Shown: positions 1 through 11,404, counted from the first letter of the stretch. The stretch: 64,000 bases of DNA from Magnolia sinica (GCF_029962835.1 NC_080578.1:55793001-55857000); one strand, 5' to 3'. Numbers and translations: made by a program. Notes: generated by a model from the letters alone, not told the origin.

Positions 1-1290
1 CCAAAAACCTATAACCTAAACCTAAACCATAACCAAAACTTATAACCTAAACCCGAACCTATTCTCAAATCCTAAAACCTATAACCTAAACCTAAACCAA
101 AACTTATAACCTAAACCCAAACCCATTCTCAAATCCCAAAACCTATAACCTAAACCTAAACCTTAACCTAAACCTATAACTTATAACCTAAACCAAAACC
201 TATAACCTAAACCAATACCAAGACTTATAACCTAAGCCCGAACCCTTTCTCTAATCCCAAAACCTATAGCCTAAACCTAAACCTATAACCTAAACCAAAA
301 TGTATAACCTAAACCAAAACCAAAACCTAAAACCTAAACTTGAACTCATTCTCAAATTCCAAAACCTTTGACCTAAACCTAAACCTTAACATAAACCTAT
401 AACCTATAACCTAAATCAAAACCTATAACCTAAACCAAAACCTAAATTATAACCTAAACCCGAACCCATTCTCAAATCCAAAAACCTATAACCTAAACCA
501 AAACCAAAACCTATAACCTAAACCCGAACCCATTCTCAAATCCCAAAACCTTTAACCTAAACCTAAACCATAACTTAATCCTATAACCTAAACTCAAATC
601 CCTAAACCTTAACCTATAACCTAACCTAAACCTATACTTATAACCTAAAACTATTCCCAAATCCCAAAACCTATAACCTAAACCTAACCTCTCCCTAAAC
701 CTATAACCTAAACTCAATTCCCTAAACCTAAAGCTACACCTAATCCTAATCTCAACTCCCTAACATAAACCTAAACCTAAACTTGAAAACCCAAACTTAA
801 ACCCAATCTCAAACCTGAACCCGATTTCCGAAACCTAATCCGTAACCCATTCTCAAATCCCTAAAGCTATAACCTATAACCTAAACCTAAACCTAAACCT
901 AAACCTAAACTTAACCTAAACTTATAACCTTTCCCTAAACCTTTAACTTAAACCTAAACTTAAAACCTAAATGTATTCTCAAATCTTTAAACCCAAACCT
1001 ACACCTAATCCTAATCTCAACTCCTTAACCTAAACCTAAACTTGAAAACCCAAACCTAAACCCGATCCCGAACCCGAACCCGAACCCGAACCCGATTTCC
1101 TAAACCTAAACCTTAACATATAATCAAGTTCCCAAAAGCTATAACCTATAACCTAAACCTAAACCTATAACCTAAACCTTAACCTTAACCTAAACCTAAA
1201 CCAAAACCTATAACCTAAACCTTAACCTATAACCTAAACTTAATTATAACCTATAACCTAACCTTAACCTAAACCTATAAACTAAACCTA
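1..1290. repeat. Degenerate telomere-type repeat
   Basis: The first 1.3 kb is made almost wholly of short C-rich units: CCTAAAC, CCTATAAC, occasional exact CCCTAAA (near 600, 690 and 720), and a short CCCGAA run at 1063-1095. CCCTAAA is the usual plant telomere unit. The C-rich strand reads 5' to 3' from the window start, as at the left end of a chromosome. The units are too diverged and mixed for a working telomere tract, so this is subtelomeric or interstitial telomere-like DNA. Open frames here are by-products of the repeat. Confidence 0.8.
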
Positions 1291-1724
1291 AGTCAAAACC
1301 TATAATCATATGGTGAGACCATTTCTTTTGTGTAAATTTCATTCCTCTTTGAGTTTTTTTTTTTAATTCATTAAGAAAAAAAGTGGTTATACGTGATGCA
1401 CTTCTTTCATTGTCTTTCTTTTCCCCAATGGGCATTCTAATTTATGAATGACATGACCGTTTGTAGGATGATGGAATATACGAAGCTATTGAAATTTCAG
1501 GGTGAAGTCGAGCACATTTCTCTAATGAAGCCAAAGATTTGTATTTTCAGCATTATTGTAATTGTAACTGTAATTAATTGTAATTGTAATTTATTGAATG
1601 AAGGATTGTAATTGTAATTGATTGAATGAAGGATTGTAATTGAATGAATGAATGATTGTAATTGAATGAATGATTGTACAGGTGGTAATTGAATGAACAA
1701 ATGATTTATTTTTTCAATGTACAA
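1291..1724. other. Low-complexity spacer without genes
   Basis: AT-rich spacer between the telomere-type repeat and the CACTA fragment. Positions 1555-1700 are a degenerate minisatellite built from TGTAATTG and GAATGAATGA units. I see no coding region, LTR or second transposon end here. The missing other end of the CACTA fragment could lie in this stretch, but I could not find it. Confidence 0.5.
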
Positions 1725-1883
1725 AATAGCTATGGATATTGACCGTAGCCACTAATCAGATAGGTATCGCCTTTTCAAGCTACAAATAAGATCCGTAGCT
1801 GTTTGAAGTTTTTGCTACAGATGTACTTGCTACGGATTATATCTGTAGCTATTTAACCTATAGCTACGGATTAAATCTGTAGC
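1725..1883. mobile_element. CACTA-type transposon fragment, inner part
   Basis: Contains several inverted and direct copies of a GCTACGGATT...ATCTGTAGC motif. Arrays like this are typical of the subterminal regions of plant CACTA (En/Spm) elements. The sequence continues at 11670 after the copia insertion: the five bases GTAGC before the copia LTR are repeated after it. No transposase is visible. The left boundary is uncertain. Confidence 0.55.
1879..1883. other. Target-site duplication GTAGC (left copy)
   Basis: Five bases directly before the TG of the copia LTR. The same five bases follow the other LTR at 11670-11674. This fixes both element borders and shows insertion into the CACTA sequence. 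Confidence 0.9.
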
Positions 1884-3068
1884 TGAAAAGGCCAAGCTAT
1901 ATGTCCTAGAGGGGGGGTGAATAGGACAATGCCAAATAAAAACTTATAACAGCGGAATAATAAAGAAAATGATAGCTAAATTAAATAACAATGCAGGAAA
2001 GAAAAACAACCTCAAAATTTAGATCTTGAGAGGTTGATACAAACGTTATTCTAAGGACAACCTTACACCAAAAACAGAGTTTATGGTAGGACAACCTTAT
2101 TTCTAGAAAGGTCTTTGTATCAAGTCTCAAATCGAAGAGGAATACAAAAATAAATATAAACTGAATTGAAATAACTTGTAATTAAAGATGTATTGTTCTA
2201 GGGACAGCCATACACCATAAAAATGGCAGGGCAACCTTGCTAGAACAACTTTCAAATGAAATTGAAAATCAAGCTTATAAAGGAATAGCAGAAAGTAAAT
2301 TCTAAGCTATTACAACATTCTCACAAAGCTTGAAATAATTACAACATTCACCACCATACATACATCCCACAAAAAGAATAAAAAATTAGAAGAATAAAAC
2401 AATCAACCACAACTCAAGGGATTATAGTGGTTCGCCTGTGTGTTCACCAACTGTTAAACAACAGCCACACAAAATGCTACTCCACTCCTAATATCCTCAC
2501 ACAGGGGATATTAGCGTTCACTAAAAATAGGTTTTCCCAGGTTCACCCAAAACCCTTACAATTGTGTCTTTGTATGTGGGCTTTACACAATTAAAAAAAC
2601 CCCACTTCTGAGTTTTCCTGGCTTTCCTCAGATAACCAAAATAACAAGATTTTTCTGGCAAATCTTGAAAGAAACCAAAATAATAGAAAGGAATTTACAA
2701 TATGTAAAATACCTGAAAATCTCCTTCGTTGTAGCAACCCGATAGAACCAAATCAAAGTAGATGATTGAATGTCCAAGTTCAATGTCTAGTACTCGATTA
2801 CAATGGTTCTAGTTCTAATAGATTTTAAATTAAACCAAATAGGGCTTGCCTTAATTGATTTTGATTCCAAAGAAAGGGAATAATAATTCCTCTTTATCAA
2901 ATCAGATTGGAATATAAGAAACAAAATCAATTAAAATAAAGCTAAGGAAAAAGAATATTAAATAAGCACACTTAGCTTAGATGGAGCACAGAATTATCTC
3001 TTAGAAGTTCGACGAAGATTGGCTTGAATATTATAACTAATTCGATAATTTTTTCTGAGATTCGTGCA

Positions 3069-3078
3069 CTATTTATAG
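3069..3078 (-). promoter_or_regulatory. TATA-like box in copia LTR
   Basis: CTATAAATAG on the minus strand, the best TATA candidate in this LTR. It lies about 20 bp downstream (in the element's sense) of the palindrome cluster. The other LTR has the same box at 10769-10778. The transcription start is not visible from sequence. Confidence 0.6.
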
Positions 3079-3094
3079 GTGAGAAGATCGGGTC

Positions 3095-3475
3095 TTCGAC
3101 TGGTCTAGAGTGCTCTTCGACTAGTCGAAGCAGTAATAGATATTTGAAAAATCCGGCGAGATATACTTTGACCATTCTACGACTGGTCGTATCCCTCCTA
3201 CGACTGGTCGTAGGTCACCTACGACTGGTAGTAGGTTTCCTTCGACTGGTCGTAGGTTCTGTAAACCATTGCTGGACTTCGAGTCGAAGGTTGTACGACT
3301 GGTCGAAGATCAGTCGACACTGTTCCTACGACTGGTCGAACAGATTCCAGGACTAGTCGAAGGCTAACAGATTTTATCTAGAATTTGTAACAAACTTACG
3401 ACTGGTCGAAGAATTTCTTAGACTGGTCGAAGCAAGTCTAGGACTAGTCGAAGAAGGCCTAGGACTAGTCGAAGA
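3095..3475. repeat. Palindrome cluster, CGACTGGTCG type
   Basis: About thirteen copies of a near-perfect palindrome with core CGACTGGTCG or CGACTAGTCG, usually flanked by TT/AA or TA/TA, in 380 bp. Spacing is irregular (about 20 to 70 bp), so this is not a simple tandem array. The cluster lies just upstream of the TATA-like box in the element's sense. It also gives rise to a spurious plus-strand open frame with a repeated LRLVV peptide. Confidence 0.85.
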
Positions 3476-3936
3476 ACAGACCAATCACATGAAAAATAAC
3501 ATTCGACTTATGTATCCGAAATGACTTACTTCTAAGGTTAACCTATGGTCAAACAAACCTCAATCATGAAGTATGGACATTGAAGCATTAGGAACAAGTG
3601 ACCTTGAAGTATCGGTCATGAAGTCGTGATGTAGTTGAACTCTTCATGTAACTCAATCTTGAAAGTGGCTTGAGTTTCAGCTTGAGTCTTGAGTTCAGCT
3701 TGAGTCTTGTCTTGTGAGCAGTTCTTTCATTCCAGAGTCTTGTCTTGTGAGCAGTTCTTTCGTTCAAGATCTTGAGTCTTGTACTTAAGAGCTTTGCTTG
3801 TTGTGAGCTTAGCTTGTTTATGAATGTTGATCCTTGAGAGAGCTTCACTTATGCAAGTTATATATAACAGAGTATAATAGTGATTTTGGCACTACAAATT
3901 TGACAACAAAGAGGGATAGAAACTATAGCACTTACA

Positions 3937-3948
3937 ATCTCCCCCTTT
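3937..3948 (-). other. Polypurine tract of copia element
   Basis: AAAGGGGGAGAT on the minus strand, ending directly at the TG of the 3' LTR. This is the standard plus-strand priming site for reverse transcription. Confidence 0.85.
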
Positions 3949-4421
3949 GTCAAATTAGTGACAAAACACATAATCAAGATAAACAAGAGTAAAACAACTG
4001 GTTAATACCTGTAAATCAATATTCAACATTCAACATTCAACCAGTTTCAACATTCAACCATTATCATTCAACAAGATCAAACATATATTCAAGATCAAAC
4101 ATATATTCCCCTTGACACCCCACTCCCCCTGAGTAACATAACCAATGCTACTCCTCTCACAATCATATTAACAACAAACCATTTTCCCCCTTTTTGTCAC
4201 AATATGACAAAGGAGAACTAAATAAAGAAATGAGAGTAAACAGAAGGAGGAAATAGAGTATAGCAAAAGAGTCATAGAGATACTCAAGATAGCATCACAT
4301 ATATCTAGCATAAATATTACATCAAGAACAAATATCCAGCATTAAACATAGATAGAATCCAAATCAAAATCAGCCAAGTGCTAAGTAAGAAAGTTATTAC
4401 ATACAAAAAGTCTCATAGAAA
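3949..4421 (-). other. Copia 3' untranslated region
   Basis: A/T-rich stretch between the polypurine tract and the small 3' frame, with repeats of ATTCAACATTCAACC and ATCAAACATATATTC (4020-4110). I see no coding potential. Confidence 0.5.
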
Positions 4422-4673
4422 CTAGTCAGAACTAGAACTTGAAGATGGAGCAGGAATAGAAGGATCAAGTTGGTGCATGCCTTTGATCAAGCGCCTAAGA
4501 TATTTGCGCATGTACTTGAATTGCAAATCATGAGCAACAGACATGTTTTCCAACTTAACATTTATATTCTCAACTTTACCTTCTAATGCACTCAGACGTG
4601 CATCAACATCAGATGGTATAAAATCTGGATCATTAGCTGAGTCAGAATCCAGTTCCTCAAAAATGTCATCCAT
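4422..4673 (-). CDS. Small acidic coiled-coil-like ORF 3' of pol
   Basis: An 83-residue frame between RNase H and the polypurine tract. The N-terminal third is acidic (DDIFEELDSDSANDPDF), the middle has a heptad-like pattern compatible with a short coiled coil (about residues 27-48), then comes a basic patch (KYMRKYLRRLIKG) and a serine-rich tail. I do not recognise a family. SIRE-type copia elements often carry an extra envelope-like ORF at this place, so this may be its C-terminal remnant; that is inference from position. There is no signal peptide or membrane segment. A minus-strand frame lies at the same place in the neighbouring copia remnant (21411-21614). It could also be a chance frame. 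Confidence 0.45.
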   Translation of the reverse strand: MDDIFEELDSDSANDPDFIPSDVDARLSALEGKVENINVKLENMSVAHDLQFKYMRKYLRRLIKGMHQLDPSIPAPSSSSSSD

Positions 4674-4755
4674 ATTAATATATCTTGCAATTTATACAAA
4701 AATTGGAATTCAATCTAGCAAATATATACACTATAATACAAGAATGCATAAATTA

Positions 4756-6231
4756 TCAATTTAAAATGCACATGCCAAGATCAAATTTCATCTTTTTGAA
4801 CCTGCTTTTATCAAGAGGTTTTGTGAAAATATCAGCACGTTGATCTTCAGTAGGAATATATTCTAGAGATATAACTTTTTCTTCTACTAATTCCCTTATA
4901 TAATGAAATCTAATGTCAATATGCTTAGTACGAGAATGCTGAATAGGATTTTTTGAAATATTTATCACACTGGAATTATCACAATGTAATAACATAGAAT
5001 CCTGTTTAATTCCATAATCACTTAGCATTCGTTGCATCCAAACAAGCTGTGTACATGCATTACCAGCTGCGATATACTCAGCTTCAGCTGTTGAAAGTGA
5101 TATAGAATTTTGTTTCTTACTAAACCAGGAAACTAGACAATTTCCAATGTAAAAACAACCACCACTGGTTGATTTTCTATCATCTAGATTACCAGCCCAG
5201 TCAGCATCCGAGTACCCAGCTAATTGGACATTGGTTTCATGAGGATACCAGAGACCAAGATTTACAGTACTTGCGACATATCTTATAATTCGCTTGACAG
5301 CAATCAAGTGAGATTCTTTTGGATCAGATTGATATCTTGCGCAAATACCAACACTTAGAGAAATATCAGGTCTACTAGCAGTTAAATATAACAAACTACT
5401 AATCATACTCCGATAAAGTTTTGAGTCAACATTTTTACCATTAGAGTCTTTTGATAGTTTCAGGGTAGTACTCATAGGAGTATCAAAATTTTTGCCATTT
5501 TCAAATCCAAATCTCTTGATTAGGTTCAAGGCATACTTAGATTGAGAAATGAATATTCCTTCAGGTTGTTGCTTTACTTGCAATCCAAGGAAATAAGTCA
5601 ATTCCCCAACCATGCTCATTTCGAACTGTGATTTCATCAAATCTGCAAACTCAGTAGTCAAGTCAGTACAAGTTGATCCATAAATGATATCATCAACATA
5701 AATCTGTACCATTAAGATATGATCATTATGTTTCTTAACAAACAGAGTTTTATCAATAGATCCCATTTGAAAATTATGAGTTAAAAGAAATTTTGTTAGT
5801 TTCTCATACCATGCCCTAGGTGCTTGTTTTAATCCATAAAGTGCCTTTTTAAGTCGATATACATGATCAATATTTTTGGAATCTTCAAATCCCATTGGCT
5901 GTTTAACATAGACTTCTTCATGTAAATCGCCATTTAGAAAAGCACTTTTCACATCCATCTGATAGATCTTTATCTTTCTAAAACATGCAATGGATATAAA
6001 TAGTCTGATAGATTCAAGACGTGCTACTGGTGCAAAGATTTCATCAAAATCAATCCCTTCAATTTGAGTATAACCTTGTACCACCAGTCTAGCCTTGTTT
6101 CTAATTATATTTCCACATTCATCAGACTTATTTTTGAAAATCCATTTTGTTCCAATGATGTGTTTATCTTTAGGTCTTGGTATGAGATACCAAACATCAT
6201 TTCTTACGAAATGGTTGAGTTCATCTTGCAT
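4756..6231 (-). pseudogene. pol: Copia reverse transcriptase and RNase H
   Basis: A 491-codon open segment, the longest intact piece of the copia polyprotein. RT shows [11 protein letters not shown] (about residue 91) and the catalytic YVDD (178-181). RNase H follows with [15 protein letters not shown], and the C-terminal [11 protein letters not shown] and DIFTKPL motifs typical of Ty1/copia. The methionine at 6231 is not the true start: the frame is shared with PR-INT upstream and is cut only by a TAG at 6238-6240. That TAG stands where related polyproteins have a tryptophan. All catalytic motifs I could check are present in this segment. Confidence 0.9.
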
Positions 6232-6240
6232 CGCAACAAT

Positions 6241-7893
6241 CTAGTTCTCATTAGCAAGAGCTTCTTTTACGTTAGATGGTTCAATTTGGGATGTAAAACA
6301 TACATAATTACATATATCTTCAAGTTGTCTACGGGTGCGAACACCGGTGAGAGGATTTTCAAGAATTTGTGTGGTTGGATGATCTTTAACAGTCCTCAAC
6401 TCAGAATCAGTTTGATTCGATGAAGTATCGGGTTTATCAATGATTAGTACTTCATCATTATCTGAATTAGAGATTGGTGTGTTTAAGTGATCATCAATGA
6501 TAACATTAATGGATTCTTGAATCACACCGGTCCTTTTATTCAGGACCCTATAAGCTTGACTGTTTAAAGAATATCCTAGAAAAATACCTTCATCACTCTT
6601 CGTATCGAACTTTCACAAATTTTCACGATCACGTAAAATATAACATTTGCTGCCAAAAACTCGAAAGTATTTAACAGTAGGCTTTTTATTGAACCACAAT
6701 TCGTAAGCCGTTTTATTATTATCTTTTCTAGTGTATACTCGGTTAATAATATAACAAGCTGTGTTGACTGCTTCAGCCCAAAGATTTTTAGAGAGCTTCA
6801 TGCTATTCAACATGACATTAGCCATTTGTTGAAGCACCTTATTCTTTCTTTCAACAATTCCATTTTGTTGTGGAGTTTTGGGAGCAGAGAATTCATGTAA
6901 TATTCCTTGGTCGGTACAGAACTTCTCAAAATTGCTATTCTCAAATTCAGATCCATGATCACTACGAATTTTACTGATTTGAGAAGATTTTTCAGTTTGA
7001 ATCCTTTTGAGAACTTTTCTTACTTCTTCAAGGGTTTCAGATTTGTCCCTTAAGAAGACTACCCAAGTGAATCTGGTAAAGTCATCAACTATTACCAAGA
7101 TATACTTTTTACCACCACGACTTTCCGTTCTGGTAGGTCCTATCAGATCCATGTGGAGAAGTTCGAGTGGTCTTGATGTGGTATTTGAATTCACCTTTTT
7201 GTGTGAGTTCTTTGTTTGTTTGCCTATCTGGCACTCACCACATATTTTATCTAATTTCTGAAGTTTGGGTAAACCTCTTACAAGTTCTCGTTTGCTCAAT
7301 CGATATAAATTTTGATAATGTACATGTCCAAGACGTTTGTGCCATAAATCAGTCTCGTCTGTATGGACCATGTAACATGTTTGATTAGATGAGCTGGATT
7401 CACTAATAATATAGCAATTTTCAGACGTTCTACGTCTAGTTAATATTACAGAACCCTTATTGTTTATTATCTCACAGCTTTGATTAGAAAACCGAACATT
7501 ATGGTTATTATCACATATTTGTGATATACTAAGCAAGTTATGTTTTAAGCCTTCAACGTATAAAACATTTTTAAACACCGGAAGATTAAAAAGTTGAACC
7601 GTACCTTGGCCTATAATCTTGCAGTTGCTACCATCACTAAATGTGACTAAACCATCAGTCATATCTTTCAAATCGGTGAATAAAGCTTTGTCACCTGTCA
7701 TATGCCTGGAGCATCCACTGTCTAGGTACCACTTTGAATGACTTGTTGCTTTGAAAGCAGTATGAGCAACCAAGCAGGTAACTTTAGGAACCCATTTCAT
7801 AACTGTTTTGGGTTTAGGAACATAGTTGGTCTTCTTTTGTGTATATTTGTAGGAATGACCTATAGAGTTAGATTTTAAGAGCTCCTTGAGCAA
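6241..7893 (-). pseudogene. pol: Copia protease and integrase
   Basis: Same reading frame as the RT segment, cut by a TGA near 6610. From the methionine at 7893, the aspartic protease has WYLDSGCSRHMTG with catalytic Asp58. Integrase follows with a zinc-binding H185, H190, C218, C221 and the catalytic triad D249, D312, E348, which keeps the D,D(35)E spacing. The integrase C-terminal GKKP-like region and the linker to RT (6241-6525) follow. Order PR-INT-RT defines Ty1/copia. Catalytic residues are all present, so the loss of function comes from the stops alone. Confidence 0.9.
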
Positions 7894-9514
7894 ATCAACT
7901 ATCTTTTCAGCTAGTGAATTTCATTTCTGATTAAAGTTGACATGGCTGTTTCTAGATTTTTAAAAAGTTTTTGAATTTTTAGAAAAATCTTGATAAGTAC
8001 TTTTCCCTTTTGAGTTTGAGGACTCTCCTTTAACAAACATAGGAGGAGTATACTTTTGTTTAGGAGGTAGATTTTTATCATAGCCCAACCCGGATCGATC
8101 GCCACATTTTCTAGATCCGGATAAAAGTTTTTCTAACTTTGGATCACCTTGGGCATATTTCCATGTGTCCTTTAAACTCAGAAGAGAAGATACTTCAGTT
8201 TTAAGTTTCTCAATTTCAGATTTTAAATCAATAATTAGGGAGTTTTTGAATTCCAAATCGCATTTTGATTTTTCAAAACAATCTGAAATTTGTCATTTTT
8301 CTAAAACAAGCGATTCAAAATAATTTTTGAGTTTAGAAAACTTTTCTTTTTGAAGTTTAAGTTTGATAGCAATTTTACAACTTTCCTTATATAGGGCATT
8401 GTAAGCGTCTTGAAGATCATCTTCATTTTCACATTCACTATTCAGATTTTCTTCACTTGTAGAGTCATTATCTGAAAATGTGAATTTGGCTAGAGTCATA
8501 AGAGCTTTGACCTCATTGCTCGACTCAGTTTCAGAATCTTCTGATTCAGAAGAACCTTCAGGATCAGATGATTCATCCCATGTAGCCAACATACCCTTCT
8601 TCCTGGGTTTGTCCCTTTTAGGACATTTATTTGCTAAGTGCCCATATTCTTAACAGTTGTAACATTGACTATCTTTCAAAGATTTTCAAAATTTGGGTCT
8701 AAACTTCTTTTTGTCATTTGATTTTTGAAAATCAACCCTTTTCTTGCTTTTGAAAATTTTGTAAAATTTTTTAGCTAAAAGAGTCATATCATCTTCTGAA
8801 TCAGAATTTTCTTCTGAATTACATTTAGAAGATTTTAGCGTGATAGATTTACCTTTAGGAGCTTTAAAGTTTAACTCGTAAGTTTGTAGAGAACCAACTA
8901 GTTCTTCAACCCTCATATTATCCGTATCACGAAGTTCCTGGATTGCGGTTACTTTAGAATTGAACCGTTCAGGAAGTGAGCGTAGTATTTTTGCACACAC
9001 TTTACTTTCTGGGATTTTATCGCCAAGACCCCACATTGAGTTTACAATGTCATTCAATCTAGTGTAGAAGTCCATAAACATTTCATTTTCCTCCATATGA
9101 ATTTCTTCAAATCTGGTTATGAGGAGTTGGACTTTAGATTTTTTGACAATTGTAGTACCCTCGTGTGTCATTTCTAATATATCCCAAGCTTGCTTTGCAG
9201 TATCACAAGAAATGATTCTTTTGAACTCATCCGGTGATAGTGCGCAAGTAATTGCATTTAGTGCTTTAGCATTTGCACTACTCTCACTTTTTCTGAAGAG
9301 TGGTCCATTGGTAATATGGTGTGGCTTTCATTGATTTTGAACCATCAACCCCAGTAACTTCCATGATAGGAGGATTCCATTCAGTCACTGTGTCTTGCCA
9401 CACATTTTCATCCATTGATTTGAGGAAGATCCTCATTCTGGCTTTCCAATAAGCATAGTTGGAGCCATCAAAGGGTGGAGGCCTAGTGACTGAAAGGCTA
9501 TCAAAATTTGACAT
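7894..9514 (-). pseudogene. gag: Copia gag, frameshifted and with stops
   Basis: Starts at ATG 9514 (MSNFDSLSVTRPPPFDGSNY). This N-terminus is shared with the plus-strand copia gag at 23378, which supports the start. A frameshift near 9300 moves the reading frame; the rest is in frame with pol. In-frame stops occur at 8683-8685 (TGA), 8650-8652 (TAA), after residue LVLEK near 8290 (TGA), and twice between 7960 and 7894. The zinc knuckle at 8623-8664 keeps the CX2CX4HX4C pattern (CYNC...EYGHLANKC), but the residue right after the second Cys is the TAA stop. A Ser/Glu/Asp-rich stretch follows (ATWDESSDPEGSSESED). Confidence 0.88.
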
Positions 9515-9568
9515 CTTAAATAGCTTAAATCGTTAGCTCGGGAATTAAATCCAAAAAACGAGCTATTA

Positions 9569-9581
9569 GGCTTTGATACCA
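9569..9581 (-). other. Primer-binding site, tRNA-iMet type
   Basis: TGGTATCAAAGCC on the minus strand, two bases from the 5' LTR end. It matches the usual initiator-tRNA-Met PBS of plant copia elements (TGGTATCAGAGC) with one mismatch. Confidence 0.85.
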
Positions 9582-10768
9582 CTTGAAAAGGCCAAGCTAT
9601 ATGTCCTAGAGGGGGGGTGAATAGGACAATGCCAAATAAAAACTTATAACAGCGGAATAATAAAGAAAATGATAGCCAAATTAAATAACAATGCAGGAAA
9701 GAAAAACAACCTCAAAATTCAGATCTTGAGAGGTTGATACAAACGTTATTCTAAGGACAACCTTACACCAAAAACAGAGTTTATGGTAGGACAACCTTAT
9801 TTCTAGAAAGGTCTTTGTATCAAGTCTCAAATCGAAGAGGAATACAAAAATAAATATAAACTGAATTGAAATAACTTGTAATTAAAGATGTATTGTTCTA
9901 CGGACAGCCATACACCATAAAAATGGCAGGGCAACCTTGCTGGAACAACTTTCAAATGAAATTGAAAATCAAGCTTATAAAGGAATAGCAGAAAGTAAAT
10001 TCTAAGCTATTACAACAGTCTCACAAAGCTTGAAATAATTACAACATTCACCACCATACATACATCCCACAAAAAGAATAAAAAATTAGAAGAATAAAAC
10101 AATCAACCACAACTCAAGGGATTATAGTGGTTCGCCTGTGTGTTCACCAACTGTTAAACAATAGCCACACAAAATGCTACTCCACTCCTAATATCCTCAC
10201 ACAGGGGATATTAGCGTTCACTAAAAATAGGTTTTCCCAGGTTCACCCAAAACCCTTACAATTGTGTCTTTGTATGTGGGCTTTACACAATTAAAAAAAC
10301 CCCACTTCTGAGTTTTCCTGGCTTTCCTCAGATAACCAAAATAACAAGATTTTTCTGGCAAATCTTGAAAGAAACCAAAATAATAGAAAGGAATTTACAA
10401 TATGTAAAATACCTGAAAATCTCCTCCGTTGTAGCAGCCCGGTAGAACCAAATCAAAGTAGATGATTGAATGTCCAAGTTCAATGTCCAGTACTCGATTA
10501 CAATGGTTCTAGTTCTAATAGATTTTAAATTAAACCAAATAGGGCTTGCCTTAATTGATTTTGATTCCAAAGAAAGGGAATAATAATTCCTCTTTCTCAA
10601 ATCAGATTGGAATATAAGAAGCAAAATCAATTAAAATAAAGCTAAGGAAAGAGAATATTAAATAAGCACACTTAGCTTAGATGGAGCACAGAATTATCTC
10701 TCAGAAGTTCAACGAAGATTGGCTTGAATATTATAATTAATTCGATAATTTCTTCTGAGATTCGTGCA

Positions 10769-10778
10769 CTATTTATAG
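10769..10778 (-). promoter_or_regulatory. TATA-like box in copia 5' LTR
   Basis: CTATAAATAG on the minus strand, in the LTR that would drive the element's transcription. Same spacing to the palindrome cluster as in the 3' LTR. Confidence 0.6.
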
Positions 10779-10794
10779 GTGAGAAGATCGGGTC

Positions 10795-11177
10795 TTCGAC
10801 TGGTCTAGAGTGCTCTTCGACTAGTCGAAGCAGTAACAGATATTTGAAAAATCCGGCGGGATATACTTTGACCGTTCTACGACTGGTCGTATCCCTCCTA
10901 CGACTGGTCGTAGGTCACCTACGACTGGTCGTAGGTTTCCTTCGACTGGTCGTAGGTTCTGTAAACCATCGCTAGACTTCGAGTCAAAGGTTGTACGACT
11001 GGTCGAAGATCAGTCGACACTGTTCCTACGACTGGTCGAACAGATTCCAGGACTAGTCGAAGGCTAACAGATTTTATCCGGAATTTGTAACAAACTTACG
11101 ACTGGTCGAGGAATTTCTTAGACTGGTCGAAGCAAGTCTAGGACTAGTTGAAGAAGGCCTAGGACTAGTCGAAGAAC
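10795..11177. repeat. Palindrome cluster, CGACTGGTCG type (5' LTR)
   Basis: Same cluster as at 3095-3475 in the other LTR, with some single-base differences; for example the motif near 10920 keeps a perfect CGACTGGTCG where the partner has CGACTGGTAG. Confidence 0.85.
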
Positions 11178-11404
11178 AGACCAATCACATGAAAAATAAC
11201 ATTCGACTTATGTATCCGAAATGACCTACTTCTAAGGTCAACCTATAGTCAAACAAACCTCAATCATGAAGTATGGACATTGAAGCATTAGGAACAAGTG
11301 ACCTTGAAGTATCAGTCTTGAAGTCGTGATGTAGTTGAACTCTTCATGTAACTCAATCTTGAAAGTGGCTTGAGTTTCAGCTTAAGTCTTGAGTTCAGCT
11401 TGAA

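Larger units (their letters stand above)
1884..3936 (-). repeat. Copia 3' LTR (2053 bp)
   Basis: Matches 9584-11669 over its whole length. Read on the minus strand it runs from TGTAAG to CTTTTCA. It carries a TATA-like box at 3069-3078, a palindrome cluster at 3095-3475 and two copies of a 33-bp unit near 3705-3770. Flanked by TSD GTAGC on the left and the polypurine tract on the right. Confidence 0.92.

Noticed and set aside
511..717. Open frame with repeated LGYRF peptides in the telomere-type tract
   Set aside because: Direct by-product of translating the CCTAAAC/CCTATAAC repeat on the minus strand.
3024..3356. Plus-strand frame with repeated LRLVV peptide
   Set aside because: It arises from the palindrome repeats in the LTR and is antisense to the element.
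3095..3475. Regularly repeated short palindromes resembling a CRISPR array
   Set aside because: Spacing is irregular, the copies vary, the region is inside a plant LTR and no cas genes exist. It is better read as an LTR motif cluster.
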